Source: Mariannaea sp. PMI_226
Lineage: Eukaryota; Ascomycota; Sordariomycetes; Hypocreales; Nectriaceae
Direction: 5' to 3'
Length of the DNA: 64,000 bases
NCBI GenBank assembly: GCA_024336345.1
Contig: JANFOG010000003.1
Span: forward strand, 1 to 64,000
A program made the position numbers and the translations under genes. The number at the start of each line of letters is the position of its first letter. The first letter of the stretch is position 1. Positions 1 to 13,919 of this stretch are shown piece after piece. The notes under the pieces are model-generated. The model made no database searches. It was not told the DNA's origin and saw only the letters and a program-made list of their open reading frames with translations.

Positions 1-3000
1 TTTAATAGACCTAATCTAATCTTACTATAGCCCTTTTAATAAGCTATTGCTATTTTCACCAATTCCACCACCCCCATTAATGCCTAATCTATTAAATAAG
101 TTTATTTTTTCTTAAAATATCTTTAATTACTTTAATATAAACTTTAGCTTTAATAATGCCTTTATAATCTAGTATATATTAATAGTGTTTTTAAGAATAT
201 TAATAAAATAATTTATATCCCCTGCCTTATTATTCTAAAAGATATATAACTAGCCTTTAAAATTATTCCCTCTATCTTTATTTATATTCTGCCCTACCCT
301 AAATCCTTTAACTTTATCCCCTTGCCTTAATATAGCTGCCCACTACTTTATATTTTTTTTAATATTTTTTACTAATTATTATAAAAGTTAGATATTATTA
401 ATTATAAAACCCAATTGTTTTAGTAAATGCTACTTCTATATTGCCCAAATTGTATTTACCCCATTTGGGCGCTTATTAATAAATTACTATTATAGGATAA
501 AAAGACCTAGACGTTATATAATAGCCTGGCTACTACTACTGCCACCACTACTGCTATTATTACTATAGTAATTTAATAAATTAGTAAAATCTATACTTAA
601 GTATCTATTAATATATAGGCTTATTATTATATTTGCATTATACTTAAGATACTGCATTTAATATTCGGCTAGAGGATAGCTAGATTCCAGCGGGATTTAG
701 TATCTACTTAAATGGCCCTGCAATTATTATAGCACCACCTAAACGAAAAGTAGATAATTATATAAATAGAATGCCTACAAGCCTGGGCCCCAATATAAAT
801 AGGCGTCTAGTAGTATAGCCTGCCTACTATTATATTAAATAAGAACCTAATTGCCTATTTTATTATTTCTTATTATAAGTCCTATAGCCTCCTTTAACTA
901 AGGCCAATAGCTAATAATATATTAAAAGAGTTAGTTTATATTTATATATACCTATTGACTTATATAGCTAAACTCTATAGGGTACCCAAGCAATTAAGCT
1001 ACAATCTCAATCTGCGAAAGAGCATGATTGGTGAATATTGTGTTTACTATCTACATAAGAAATTGCTAGCTGCGATTTCCCAAAGCTATAGAACTTAGCC
1101 TCTAGTATAGCCCCTCCACACTATAAACAACAGATAGCCTAGTATTATGCTGGTCTTAAGATAATAGCAGTAGGAATTCAGCTACTATTACCAAACACTT
1201 CCAAATTGGATCCTCTACCTTAGTAATATAATTCATTAGGTAGAAGATAATGGCTAGGCTTTTGGCCTACATAAGAATAAATAATATATTATAATTATGC
1301 CTTAGCCTAATAGCTATAGTCTTATTCCATTGGTTTACTAGTGGATAATTTCTATAGATATATAGAATCCTATTATTATTAAACCTAGATGATTCCATTA
1401 GCTTCTAAGATGCCCCAAATTAACACCAATCTCACTTTACTAGGCCCTTTCCCTTTTTATATTATATTGTATATTTTATATATATTGGGCTATATATATA
1501 GATTTAAGTTAATCTTATATAAAAGTTAGCTTCCTTATTAAATATTACTTTTAATTATTTATAATTCTATATTATTAATAAGATATTATTATTTATTATA
1601 TAATTAAATATTATTTTTTGGAATGCTTTTTTATTAAGATCTTACTCTCTAATATTAGTAAATCTACATTATTTATTATTCTTTATTTATTTTATAAAAG
1701 ATAATATTTATATATTAAATGATGGCTTCCTGCTGAAGTTATATAGTCTTTATTTATATTTATTTAGATCTACTTTTTCACTTATTAGTCTCTAAGTTAT
1801 TTGAATTATTTATTAGCATATTGCTTTGTAGCTAGATTAGCTTATATATATATAAGGCTCCCCGTTAGTTTGTTTTTACTATACTAAAGTATTGATTTAT
1901 TTGCCTAAAGATGGATATAGCCTCTATCTTTATATAATAGTTAAAAAACAAGCCTATTTCTTTATAGAAGAAGAGGGCTGAGCTAATTGGGTTGGAGATT
2001 GATAATTATATTTACTTATATATTATATCTAGGCTTTATAAAAAGGCTTCTACTGCCTTAAGATAGTAAGTTTAATATATGGAGAGTTATAGCTTTATTG
2101 AATTGGTAATATTATTTGGGTTTAATATAAACCAGATTGCTAGCAATCTAAACTAGATAATTAATAATTTGATTTTTTTTATAAGGCTATTCTTAATTCT
2201 TATGATATTAATTGTTAGTAATTATATATAGATATATAATATAGTAGTTATTATATGTTGCTATTTTAGAGCTGGCGCCTGTTTTCTAAATCATCCTTAG
2301 CAATAGAAAGCTATTTTGCTATAAGTGTGGTAAGGGCCCATTCTACCTAAGGGAAGCTGTCTTATTTTATGCTAATTATGCTAATAGCCCAATTCTATAA
2401 TTAGAGTAGTATATTAAATATAAGAAATAGGAATATATAATGATTTAAAAACCGCCTGCTATGCCGCCAAAGGACCACTATTGCTCAAGCCCCTAGGCTT
2501 ATGTTTCTAACTATAGGCATATCCCGAATTACTTTAGTAGTTAATTTATAGTGTGATTTGCGTCCTATATTAAATATACTTGTCTGACCATATTCTTATT
2601 GCAATATTACTATCTCTTTTGCTATATATAGCCTGCTAATCCCATAAGGAAGAAAAGTAAAAAATATCTTTATAAAGAAGAAAGTATTCTTAGAATTAGT
2701 AAAATCCTGCCTATAGCTAATATAAATATATAGCTCTTCTTGCCTTGCTTAATTAGCTATTATTAAAATAGCCCCCTATTTAGAACCTATTATTTTTATA
2801 ATAAATTATAATTTAGCTATAGATAATATAGAGCTCTGCTTATCTAAAGGAAATAAGCTATTAAATATAATCTTATGAATATTAATATTAGCTATTGATC
2901 TTTTTAATATTATTTTATTTATTCCTTAATTATATTTATAAAACCTATTTAAAAGAATCTTATCCCTATTTATATTCTCCTCTATTTTTAATATATTATC

Positions 3001-6000
3001 TTTTAATATTATTTTACTATTTACAAAAGAGAATTTCTTATTAATTTTAGGTTTTTGGCTATTTTTAGTAAATATGGCCTAGCCACTTTTAATATAAGTT
3101 CTATTATTAATTTCTAAAAGATTATTTAGTAATAAGGTAATCTCCATAGGTCTATTTGCTTTTATTCCTCAATTAGATAATAGTATAATTTAAATAATTT
3201 TAGTTTTTTTTTTATACTAATGGCTCCTTATATTATATAGTCTGGTAAATAGCTTTTAGTATATTATAAACAATCTTGCCCCAATGCTATATTTCTTTTA
3301 TATTAATCTCTATTTTTATATATTAATAATTATTCTACTTAAATCAAATTAATGCCCTCTTAATTACCTAATAATAGATAGATAGTAACTTTAAGAGATC
3401 TTTAGGCGCTGGTTTTTCTAGCTTATGCCATAAGATATAGATCTACTTCAAGATCTAGACTAAAGGATGTAGTAATATATTGCTAATAAGCTTCTATATA
3501 TTATTTAGAAATATTATAATATAATCTTAAATATATTGTGAATATTAAATAGCTTCCTTCCCTCCCCCTTTTAGAATATTATATTAGGCAATTTAGCTAA
3601 AGTAGGAATTAATAGAGATAAGCTTTTCCTTAATGAGTATAAGCTTATGCAATTCTATAGAATAATAATGCTTATACCCAAGAGATTAATATAATTACGC
3701 TTTATAGCTAATCCGGCCTTTTCCTAACTGGATATTATAAGATTGATAGATTTAAACCCCTTTTAATTTAATTAAAATATAAATAGTATACCCTTAAATA
3801 AAAATATTATTTTTAAATTCCAATTTACTAAATAGAAACTATTAATAATAGCTATAGTAAATATAATTAGATAAGGTAGAAAAGTTATAAAGAGAAAGAT
3901 AGAATTCTAACCCTACCTTAATTTATATAGCTTTTGGGATTGGTTTATATTAATTAAGATTGTAAAATACTCTTTTCTTTTTAGAGAATGTTATATTAAG
4001 ATAATAGAATAAGTTTAATAGATTTTACACTAGATTTTCTAATTTATATTCTTTAAATATCTAAATATATTATTTAGATATAAGCATTTTTATTTTAATA
4101 TTAATTGACCTTTTTTATAATATATTGGTTATAATTTCTAATATTGGCGTTGGAGTTTTTGTTACTAATAGTATTAAGGTTTTATTATAATTATTTTTTA
4201 TTCCTTCTGTAATTATTTATATAGATCTATCTATATATTTCTTTATGGCTTTTTGCCTTTAGATATTAAAAGCTCTTTTAAATATTTTTTATTATTAAAT
4301 TTAATAAATTTAATATTGCAAATGGCTAAATAGGGATTGCTGCCCTTTGCTAATAATTGGGTTTACCTATCCCTATTGGCTAATATTGCATGCTAGAGCT
4401 AATTATATATCTTTTGGCTTTATATTTATCTTAATATCTTTTGGCCTTATATTTAGCTATATCTTTCTTGAGTTTATATTGGATCTAAAGAAAGCTTTAG
4501 TAGTAGGTATTATTTGAATTTAAGGTAGATTGGCCTTTGCGATTTATGGTAGCTTAGGCGATGGCAGCACCGGAATTAGCATTATATTGGAATGCTAATC
4601 TACTTTATGTTCTGCTATTAATAATAAGGAGGCTTGAAAACTAGTTTTAATATTTATAATTATTCTTATTTATAAAAAAGCTGCTGGCTGTTGCTATTTT
4701 TGCTATTATAATAGTAGCTTGCTATTATTCTTCCTATTTATTATAATATAATTGCCTAATTTTACCTTCTTTTTTTCCCTCTTTTTTATATTTTATTAGT
4801 ATTTTGATATTTTATATATTTAATTGTATTTTAATAATTATAATTATTATTATTAATAGTGGCATTTAATCTATAATTTTAATTTATAATTTTAGCCTTA
4901 ATAATATTAATATTATTTATATAAGAATACCTTTATTATATATCCCTGCCCCAATCTTCCTCTTATTTTTCTTTTTTTTCTTTTTCTTTTCCTTTATTTT
5001 AATATTAATCTTCTTTAAAATGACCTTTTTAGCTATTAATTATAAGCTTTAAGAAATAAATAGGAATCTTAGTTATAATATGACCATTATAGCTTATATT
5101 TAAATAATATATTTATTAAAATTCTCTTTTAATAATGAATAATATATAAAAGGCCTAAATATAGAGGCAATTGCCTAAATTATTTTTCTAATTTCAAATT
5201 GGTTATTAATATTAGAATATCGCCTATTATATAATCATTTTAGAAAAGATCGTTTAGCCATTTTTATTAATCTGAATATTTTATTATATAATTAACTTAT
5301 TAATTTTAAAGATTGGGCTAAAAGATGGTTCTTTATTATTAACTATATATATCTATATATTCTAATTTGGTAGATTGTTTAAATTGATAGCCTAAAGGAA
5401 GATATAGGGCAGATAGTAGATTATATTATCCTTACCTTAATTATTTAAGATAGTGGTTATTAATTATAGGCTACTTTCTTATCCCCTAATATTTCTCTTT
5501 ATTTTAAATTAATTTATATTTTCTAAAATCTTCCCTTAATCTTTATTTAATTTTAATATCTTCCCTTTTGTAATATTAACTATTTCCCTAATTGGTCTAA
5601 TCCTAAAAAATAGTACTTCCTTATTAAAGAAAGACCTCTTATTAGACTTAGACTAAGATTAGCTAAGATATTATGGCTTTATTAATCTTTTAATATATTT
5701 AATACCCCCCAATTTAGCTAAATCCCCCTTTTAAGGTTATTATCCTTTTTAAGTCTTCCTTATCTTCCCAATCTATTTCTTACCCTAGGAAATATTATAT
5801 AAGAAGATAATAATCCATTCTAATTCCTACTTCCAATTAAGCTCCTTTATTATCTATATTGGAAAGATTGCTAGCTTATTGGACTATAATCTAATGTTAT
5901 ACCCTCTAGATGTTAATTAAGATTATATCTTTATTATTATCCCCAAAATATAGACCTTCCAAGCTATTACAATGGGTTAATCTATCCCTATATTAGTAGT

Positions 6001-6511
6001 TGTATTATTAATCTTAGTACCCTTATAGAAGCCTTCCCTATAGAATGTTAAATTAAACTTTATAACCCTAACCAAAAGGAAATGGCTAGTAATATTAGTA
6101 ATTATGCTAAATTCCTAAGTTATTCTGTATTCTAAACCTATAATACTATTTAAAAGATTAAATAAAGAATCCCCTCTATAGATATTATTATTTTAATTAT
6201 CTTTAGAGGCAATGACTATAGATTCTAATAATATAGATAAGTTATAAGTAAATACTATTCCTAAAGGTAAGTCTATAGGAAATTATATTTATTATATGAA
6301 ATATCTAAAAAAGAATTAGTATAGAATAACCTTATGATTTTTTATGATCTTGATGGATGTGTTTATTTATATATATGTGTGTATATGGGAATGTGTAAAA
6401 ACAGTTTTGTGAAATATATAAACTTTCGTTCCAAAAGGCTTTTTGAAATAAAATAAGTGAATAATGTAAATTGGGTTTTTTTTCTCTTCTGTATAAAAAT
6501 ATAAATATTTT

Positions 6512-6575
6512 ATAAAATATTAATATTAAATAAAATATTAATATTAAATAAAATATTAATATTAAATAAAATATT
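6512..6575. repeat. 18-bp tandem repeat, about 3.6 copies
   Basis: Three perfect head-to-tail copies of an 18-base A/T-only unit (6512-6529, 6530-6547, 6548-6565) are followed by a 10-base partial copy. It lies near the point where the AT block moves from moderate to very high A+T. It is probably a simple minisatellite made by replication slippage. Confidence 0.85.
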
Positions 6576-9500
6576 CTTTATTATTATACTTTTAGTTTTT
6601 TATTTTTTTTTAATATAATCTAAATATTTTTGAATAATTATATTATTTTTTAGCTTAATTATTATCTTTTAAATAAAATTAATAACCTTAGTAATTCTAA
6701 TTAAATAGATTGCCTATTTCTTAATATTGTAGTTAATTATAATATTTTTCTTAATATATTATATTATTTTAAATTTCCTTATTATTTTAATTAAATTAAT
6801 ATAGAATTTTATTTATAATATATATATTTAATTCTAAATATTTCTTTTAATTATATTTCTCTTTTTTTATAATAAAATATCTATTTACCAAATTTAGGCT
6901 TTTTCTCCTAATTATTATATTAAATTAAATTAGATTTATTTTTCTTTCTTTATATTAATAGCATTATTATAAATTAATTTAATAAATAGATTAATATTCT
7001 TCTAATAAATATCTCTACTTATTTATCTAAAATTGCCTTCCCTATAGAAAATATCTAAATTTAAATAAAAAAAACCTAATTATAATATCTTCTATATATT
7101 TCTTTATTAAAAACTAACTCCTACTTTAATAATTTTATTTTATTATAATAAATCTCTAAAAGATTATTAAAATTAAATATTAAATAATAATAAAATAGAG
7201 ACTATTAAAGCTAATTATTATATAAATAGAACTTCTTATTATATAATTTACTATTATTTTATTTTTTTATTAATATATTTATTTTTATTATAATAAATAA
7301 TAGAATTATAAAATAAAATAGATTAGGCAATTCCAAAGATAGTATTTATGTTCTATTAATATAATCTAATAAATCTAAATATATTTATATTTATCTCTTT
7401 ATAATTTAAATCTCTATATATCTATATATTACCTTTTCTATTAAACTTAATATTTAAAAAGGAAATTAGATTATTAATTAAATAAATTAATGTAATTATT
7501 ATTAAATTAAAACCTTTATATTATTTATTAAATAAATAATTAAATAAATATCTAAAAGAAAGATATATATAATCTGATTCTTGTTAATACTACCTATTAA
7601 GATAATTATCAAAAACCTTATTATTATTAAAAATAAGACGCTACTCTTATTAATATAATTTACTAAGAAAATTATTAGGAACCTTATTATAGACTTTTAT
7701 GTAAAAAATACTTATTATTAATTACTATTTAAATTAAATAATTTAATATTTATAGATTGGGTTTAGTTTAATAAAATTGGAATTAATAAAGTAATTATAA
7801 ATCTATTTATTTATAATATAAATAAATACTTAAGTATTATTAAGATTTTTATAAATATTTTTAATAATAATAAAATAATATATTATAATTCTCTCCACTA
7901 ATATATTAATAATATAATTATATATCAATTATTAAGCCAATCTAAATTAATTTATTTTTTATTTTTTATTATTAATAAAATCTTATTAAAATCTAATAGT
8001 TTAAAGAAATTTATAATCTTTAGATAATTAGAGGGGTAATTCTAGATATATATAGCAAGATTATTTATTAGAATTTATAATTCCTTCTCTATAGGAGGGC
8101 GAATATTAAATTAATTAGTTCATTTATAAAAATCTAAAAAGTAAAGTCTAAATAAATAGGATTATAAAAATAAATAAGGTATTTAATTAAAAAGTTAATT
8201 GGAAATATATTAATAGTATTAATAGAATGATTAATAATATAGTGGATAATTATAGTATATAATTTAATATATATAATTATTACCAATTTAGTAGACTTTT
8301 TAAAGGTTAAAAAAGGAAAAGCTTGTTTTTTCATTTCTCTTATAGCTAGTTATAAAAACAAGCCCTTTTATTATTTAATTTATTATTTATTAAATAAACA
8401 ATTTATTTATTAATTCCACTTTTCATTTAATTCTTTATTTATTTCTTTATTTATTATATACCTTACTTTAAGCCATGCCTTATGCTATAGCATCTAATAA
8501 AATACATATTAATTAATATTTAATCTAAAAAATAATAATTTAAAATAGAAAATTAAAATAATTAAGAATAAAAAAAGAATATAAAAAGAAATTTATTATT
8601 TAATTAAATAATAAGGTTAATTAATAAAATATAATTAATAAATTTTAAAGGAGAATATAATAAATATATAATAGGCTATTTAGAAATATAATAATATTAT
8701 TATAAAAAAAAGCAAAAATATAATATAAAATTATAAATAAAATCAAAAGATAATAAATTATAAAAAATTAAAAAATTAAATTTAATTTAATTATTAAAAA
8801 TTTACTTTTTATTTTTTAATTAAAATTAAATAAAAACTATCTAAAGGTATATAAAAATATAAAAGATTAAAATTAAAAATAAAATATAAAAATTCCCTTT
8901 TGGAAGATTAATTAAATAAATAAAATAATAATAATAAAATTTAAATAATTATTAAAAGAAAGGGAAGGGAAATTTATTAAATATATACTTAATATATACT
9001 TTAGGATTATTTAGCTTAAAATTAAGGACCTCAAAGAGCCCCTAATAAAAGGTATAAATAATAATATATTAAAAAATAAAACCAAAATCATTTTATATAA
9101 AATATAAGATTTATATTATTTTTTAATAAATATAAAAGATAATATATTAATAGTAAAAATATTATTAATAAAAAAACTAAAAATATAGAGAAAATTAAAA
9201 TTAATTATAAATATAATTAAGGGAGGATATTATTAAATTAGTAAATAATGGTATTTTATAAAAAAATAAATAATAAAAAGTAAATATAATGTAATTAAGA
9301 GAAATTATTAATAAAAAATTCTTAAAGATAAAAAGAAAAGGGGGATATATTTTAATAAATCTTTTAAATTTAATCAAGCTATAATTTAAATAATAAATAA
9401 TCTTTAATATTATAAATAAAAAATATAAATTAATAATAAAATTAATTAAATAAATTTATATAAAAAAAATAATATTTATTCCTATTTTTAAAGAGGATAT

Positions 9501-10380
9501 TATTTTGAAATTTATTATAAATCTTATTAATAATATTTTATAAATATATTAATAAAATATTAATATTTTAAATATTATTTTTAAAAAATATAAAAAGATT
9601 AAAATATAAAAAATTAGTTATTAAAAAGTAGATGATTAGAGGGGGAGATATATAAAATATAATTATTATTATAATTATTATATTAATTAGAATAAATAAA
9701 TATAGCTTTAGAGAAATTATAATTAATTAATATAATTTTAATAAGGAATCTTCTGGAAATCTCATTCTTAAGGGTATTAATATTTACTTTATTAATAAAA
9801 TAAAAATAAAAGATATATTATTATTCCCTAATAGAGAAAGTAATAATATAGAAGAAGCATTTAGTAAGTTTATGCCTTCTCCTTTTGACGTTAATGGTGA
9901 TAGGCATTATGGATATTATATAAAGGAGAGATAGGCAAAATGAAAATAAAATAGAGGAGAGATAGTTAAAATAAAGGATAAATATAAATAAAAAATAAAG
10001 GTATTATATAAAGAAAGAAAATAAGTAAAATAATTATAAAAAGAAAGATAAATATAAATATAAAGAAGAGAAAATGCTAATTATTTATAAAGGCTAATAT
10101 ATAAATAAATTACTAAATAGGTAAATTAGAATAGCTATTAATAGCTATTAGTAAAAGGTAGGCCTAAAGCTAGGGTAATTAGATTTATATATTTTGGCTT
10201 ATTTATTAAATTAATAGCCTAAAGAAGGAGGAATAATTATAATAAAGGCAAATAGATTATTGCCTATTTAGTACAATTTAATTATAATTTTATAATAATA
10301 ATTCTTTATATTTATATATAATTAATAAAATCTTTAAAATTATAAATTTTAATTTTAAATATAAAAATAAAAGATTATTT

Positions 10381-13300
10381 TTATTTATTTAGTTATATTA
10401 TAATTATAATTATATTATTTTCTTTTTATATATTCTTTAATAATTAATTTATATTAAATTTTTAATAATATTTTTATTTTATTTTAAATTATTATTTATA
10501 TTAATTATCTTAATAATAAATTATAATTTATTTAAATTTATTATTTTTAATATTTTATTTAATAAAAATATATTTAATATTATAATTTTATTAATAAATT
10601 TTTTAATAAATTTTTTTTTTAAATTCTTTTTTTAATATATAATTATTTTAATTAAATTATTATTAAATAAATAATTTATAATTAATTTTAATAATCCCTT
10701 AATATTTATTTTATATTTAATTAAGAAAATTAAATAACTAATTTTAATCTTTTTCTAAATTAAAAATTCCTCTTTATATATTTAATTATATATTATATTT
10801 AAAATTTTATATAATAAATTATTTTATTTATTTAGCTTTTTTAATTAATTTAAATATTATAATAATTTAAATTATTTAATTTTAATTATATTAAAATTCT
10901 TTTTATTATTATTTTTTAAATTAATAAAAATTTTATTTAATATTTTAATAAATAAATAAAAAATATAGTTTATATAAAATCTTATATATTATTAAAAAAA
11001 TATTATAATATATTTTTTAATATATTTTATATAAATTATTTATTATTTTAATAATAATAATTTTTATATATTAATTTTTATAATAAATTTAAAATATATA
11101 TATATTATAATTAATTTCTTTTTAATAAAATTAAATCTTTTTAAAATATTAAAGAATATATATATATAATTTAATTTATAATAAATATATATATTATTAT
11201 ATATTTAATTTAAATTTTTAATTTATTTAATATATTTAATATATTTTAAAATATTTAAATTAATAAAAAAATATTATATATATAAATATAAATTATATAT
11301 ATTTTTAATATAATATAAAAATTAATATTTATTAAAAAAAAATTTTTTTAATTTATTTTTATTAAATTTTTAATAATATATTATATAAATTTAAATAAAT
11401 AAAATATTTATATTATAAAATATTTTATAAAAATTTATTATTATAAAAATTTTTCTTTTTTATAATATTTATATATATTATATTTAATTAAATAAAAAAA
11501 AATTTATAAATTCTTTTATAAATATTTTAATAATATTATTAATATATAATTTTATTTATTAATAATATTTTTTTAAATTATAATATTAAATTATCTTTTT
11601 TTTAATTTAATTTCTTTATTAATTAATTTAAATATTAATTATTTAATATTTTTTATTAATATATTATTTATTTTTATATAAATAATAATAATAATCTTAA
11701 TTATAATAAAATCTTTATTTTTTTTATTATTTTTTTAAATATTAAAATTTTATTATTTTTTTTAATTTAATTTTAATATTTATATTAAATTTAATTAAAA
11801 TATTAATATTTTTATTTTAATTTATTTATTTAAAATTTTATTTTTTAATAAATATATTTATAAATTATTTAAAAAAAAAAATTTTTATTTTTATTTAATA
11901 TTTATTAATTTTATTAATTTTTTATTTTTTATTATAATAATAAATATAAAAAAATAAAATTAAATAATTTAAAATAATTTTAATTTTATTTTTTAAATTT
12001 TTAATTTTAATTAAATAATAAAAAAATAAAATTAAAATAATATATTTTAAAAAATAAAAAATAAATTAAATAATATATTTAAATTTAATAAAAGAATTTT
12101 TATTTTTATTTTATATATTTATTAATTTAAATATTAATTTTAATTTTAAATTTATTATTTAAATTTTATTATATTATTATAATTTATTAAACTTTTAATT
12201 TATAATTATTTAATTATTAAAAATATAAAATTAAAATTAATAAAATTATAAAAAAATATTAATAAAATAATAAAATAATTTTAATAAAAATAATATAATA
12301 AAAATAAAAAATAAAAAATAAAAATTATTATATAAAGATTATTATATAAAATTAAAAAAAATATTTTATTTATATATTATAAAAAAATAAAAATAATATA
12401 ATTATTTTATTTTAAAAAATTTATAAAATATTAATAATTAATTAATTTTAATTATATATATATATAATATTTTAATAAAATATTAAAAATTAATTTAAAA
12501 AACTATTTAAATAATAAATAAAAAAATAATTTTTTTTTTTAAAAATTTTATTTTATTTTTTAGATTTTATTTTTTAATAATAAAATCTAAATTAATTTAT
12601 TAAAAATATTTTCTTTTTATTTAATTTATAATTATTTATATTTTTTTTTAATAAATAATTAATAAAAATATATATAAAATTTTAATATATAAAATAAAAA
12701 ATTAAATTAAAAATTTATAATATTAATAAATAATAATAATTTTTTAAAAATATAATAAATTAATAATAATAATATTATTAAAATATTAATTTTTTATTTT
12801 TTAAATTTTAATAATCTTAATTAATTTATATATTATATAATAAATAAGCTTTATATAATTAAAGATTTTTAAAAATAAAAATAAAATTTTAATAATTTAT
12901 ATATAAATTATTTATAAAATTTCTTTTTTTTTATTATTTTTATTATTATTATTATTAATATTTAAATTAATTTTATTTATAATTTAATTAAAAAATATTA
13001 ATAAAATATTAAAATAATAAATATTTTTAATTATTTTTATAAAGATTTATAATATAATAAATTTATTTAATAAAATTAAAATAAAAAAAATTTATTAAAT
13101 TATATATATTATTATATTTATTATATTATATATAATATTTATTTTAAATATAATTAAATTTATAATTAATTTTTATAATTATAATATTTAATTTTTTTTT
13201 AATTTTTATTAAATTTATAATAATTTATTAATAATAAATATAATATTATTTAAATTAAATAATAATAATAAAAAATAAAAATATAATAAAATATTAATAA

Positions 13301-13640
13301 AAAATAAAAAAATATAAATAAAAAGATAATATAAATAAAACTAAATTAAAAAATAAATTTAAAAAAATAAATAAATAAATAAAATTATAATTATATATAA
13401 ATAAAAGATAATTTAAATATTAAAATAAATAAATTATATAATAAATTAATAATTAAATATAATTAATAAATAATTAATTAAAATTAAAAATATAATAATA
13501 TTTTAATATTAATAATATTAATATTAATTTATAAATATTTTATTAATATTATAATAAAAATTATTATTTTAAAAAAAAAGAATAATTATAATATTAATTA
13601 TAAAATTTATATATATTAAATATTTAAATTATATAAGAAA
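10381..13640. repeat. near-pure A+T core of the AT block
   Basis: Many 60-base lines here contain no G or C at all, and others contain only one or a few. By eye the stretch is well above 90% A+T. It differs from the left part of the block, where C and G survive in contexts that RIP does not favour. No gene, terminal repeat or coding relic can be seen. It could be DNA that went through many RIP cycles, or a centromere-type core. The composition is seen directly; the function is not. Confidence 0.75.
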
Positions 13641-13919
13641 TATTATCTTTTTTTTATATATATTTATTAATATAATACTTAAGGTCTTTAAACTTTAGTT
13701 TTAAATATATAAAAGCCTTATATTTTATTATATTTAATTATTAATTTTTATAATATCTTTATTTATAATATAATATTAATAAATATAAAATTTATAATTA
13801 TTATAATTTATATTAATTAATAAATTTATTATAATAATTAAGTTATTATAACTTTTTAATATAATTATTAGATAATATATTTATTTGTTTAATTAGATAG
13901 TTAAAAAGATAAGCCTTTT

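Larger units (their letters stand above)
1..13910. repeat. AT-rich, RIP-like degenerate block
   Basis: This stretch has no supportable gene; the longest open frame is about 66 codons and reads as AT-biased noise. From 1 to about 6,500 the DNA is A+T rich but keeps scattered C and G. Many remaining C residues are followed by C or T, many remaining G residues are preceded by A or G, and TpA is very common. This is the pattern left by RIP, a fungal process that changes CpA to TpA in duplicated DNA. Composition becomes still more AT-rich after 6,500. The likely origin is decayed transposons, perhaps in pericentromeric or subtelomeric heterochromatin, but no element family could be recognised. The block ends abruptly near 13,910. 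RIP is inferred from composition by eye; dinucleotide indices were not computed. Confidence 0.8.

Noticed and set aside
2280..2400. Possible CCHC zinc-knuckle relic (CYKCGKG-like) of a retrotransposon
   Set aside because: Only a few residues fit and the frame is closed by stops nearby; not enough to name an element.
8134..8334. 66-codon minus-strand frame in the AT block
   Set aside because: Its residues are nearly all Ile, Asn, Tyr, Leu, Lys and Phe, as expected for random A+T DNA.
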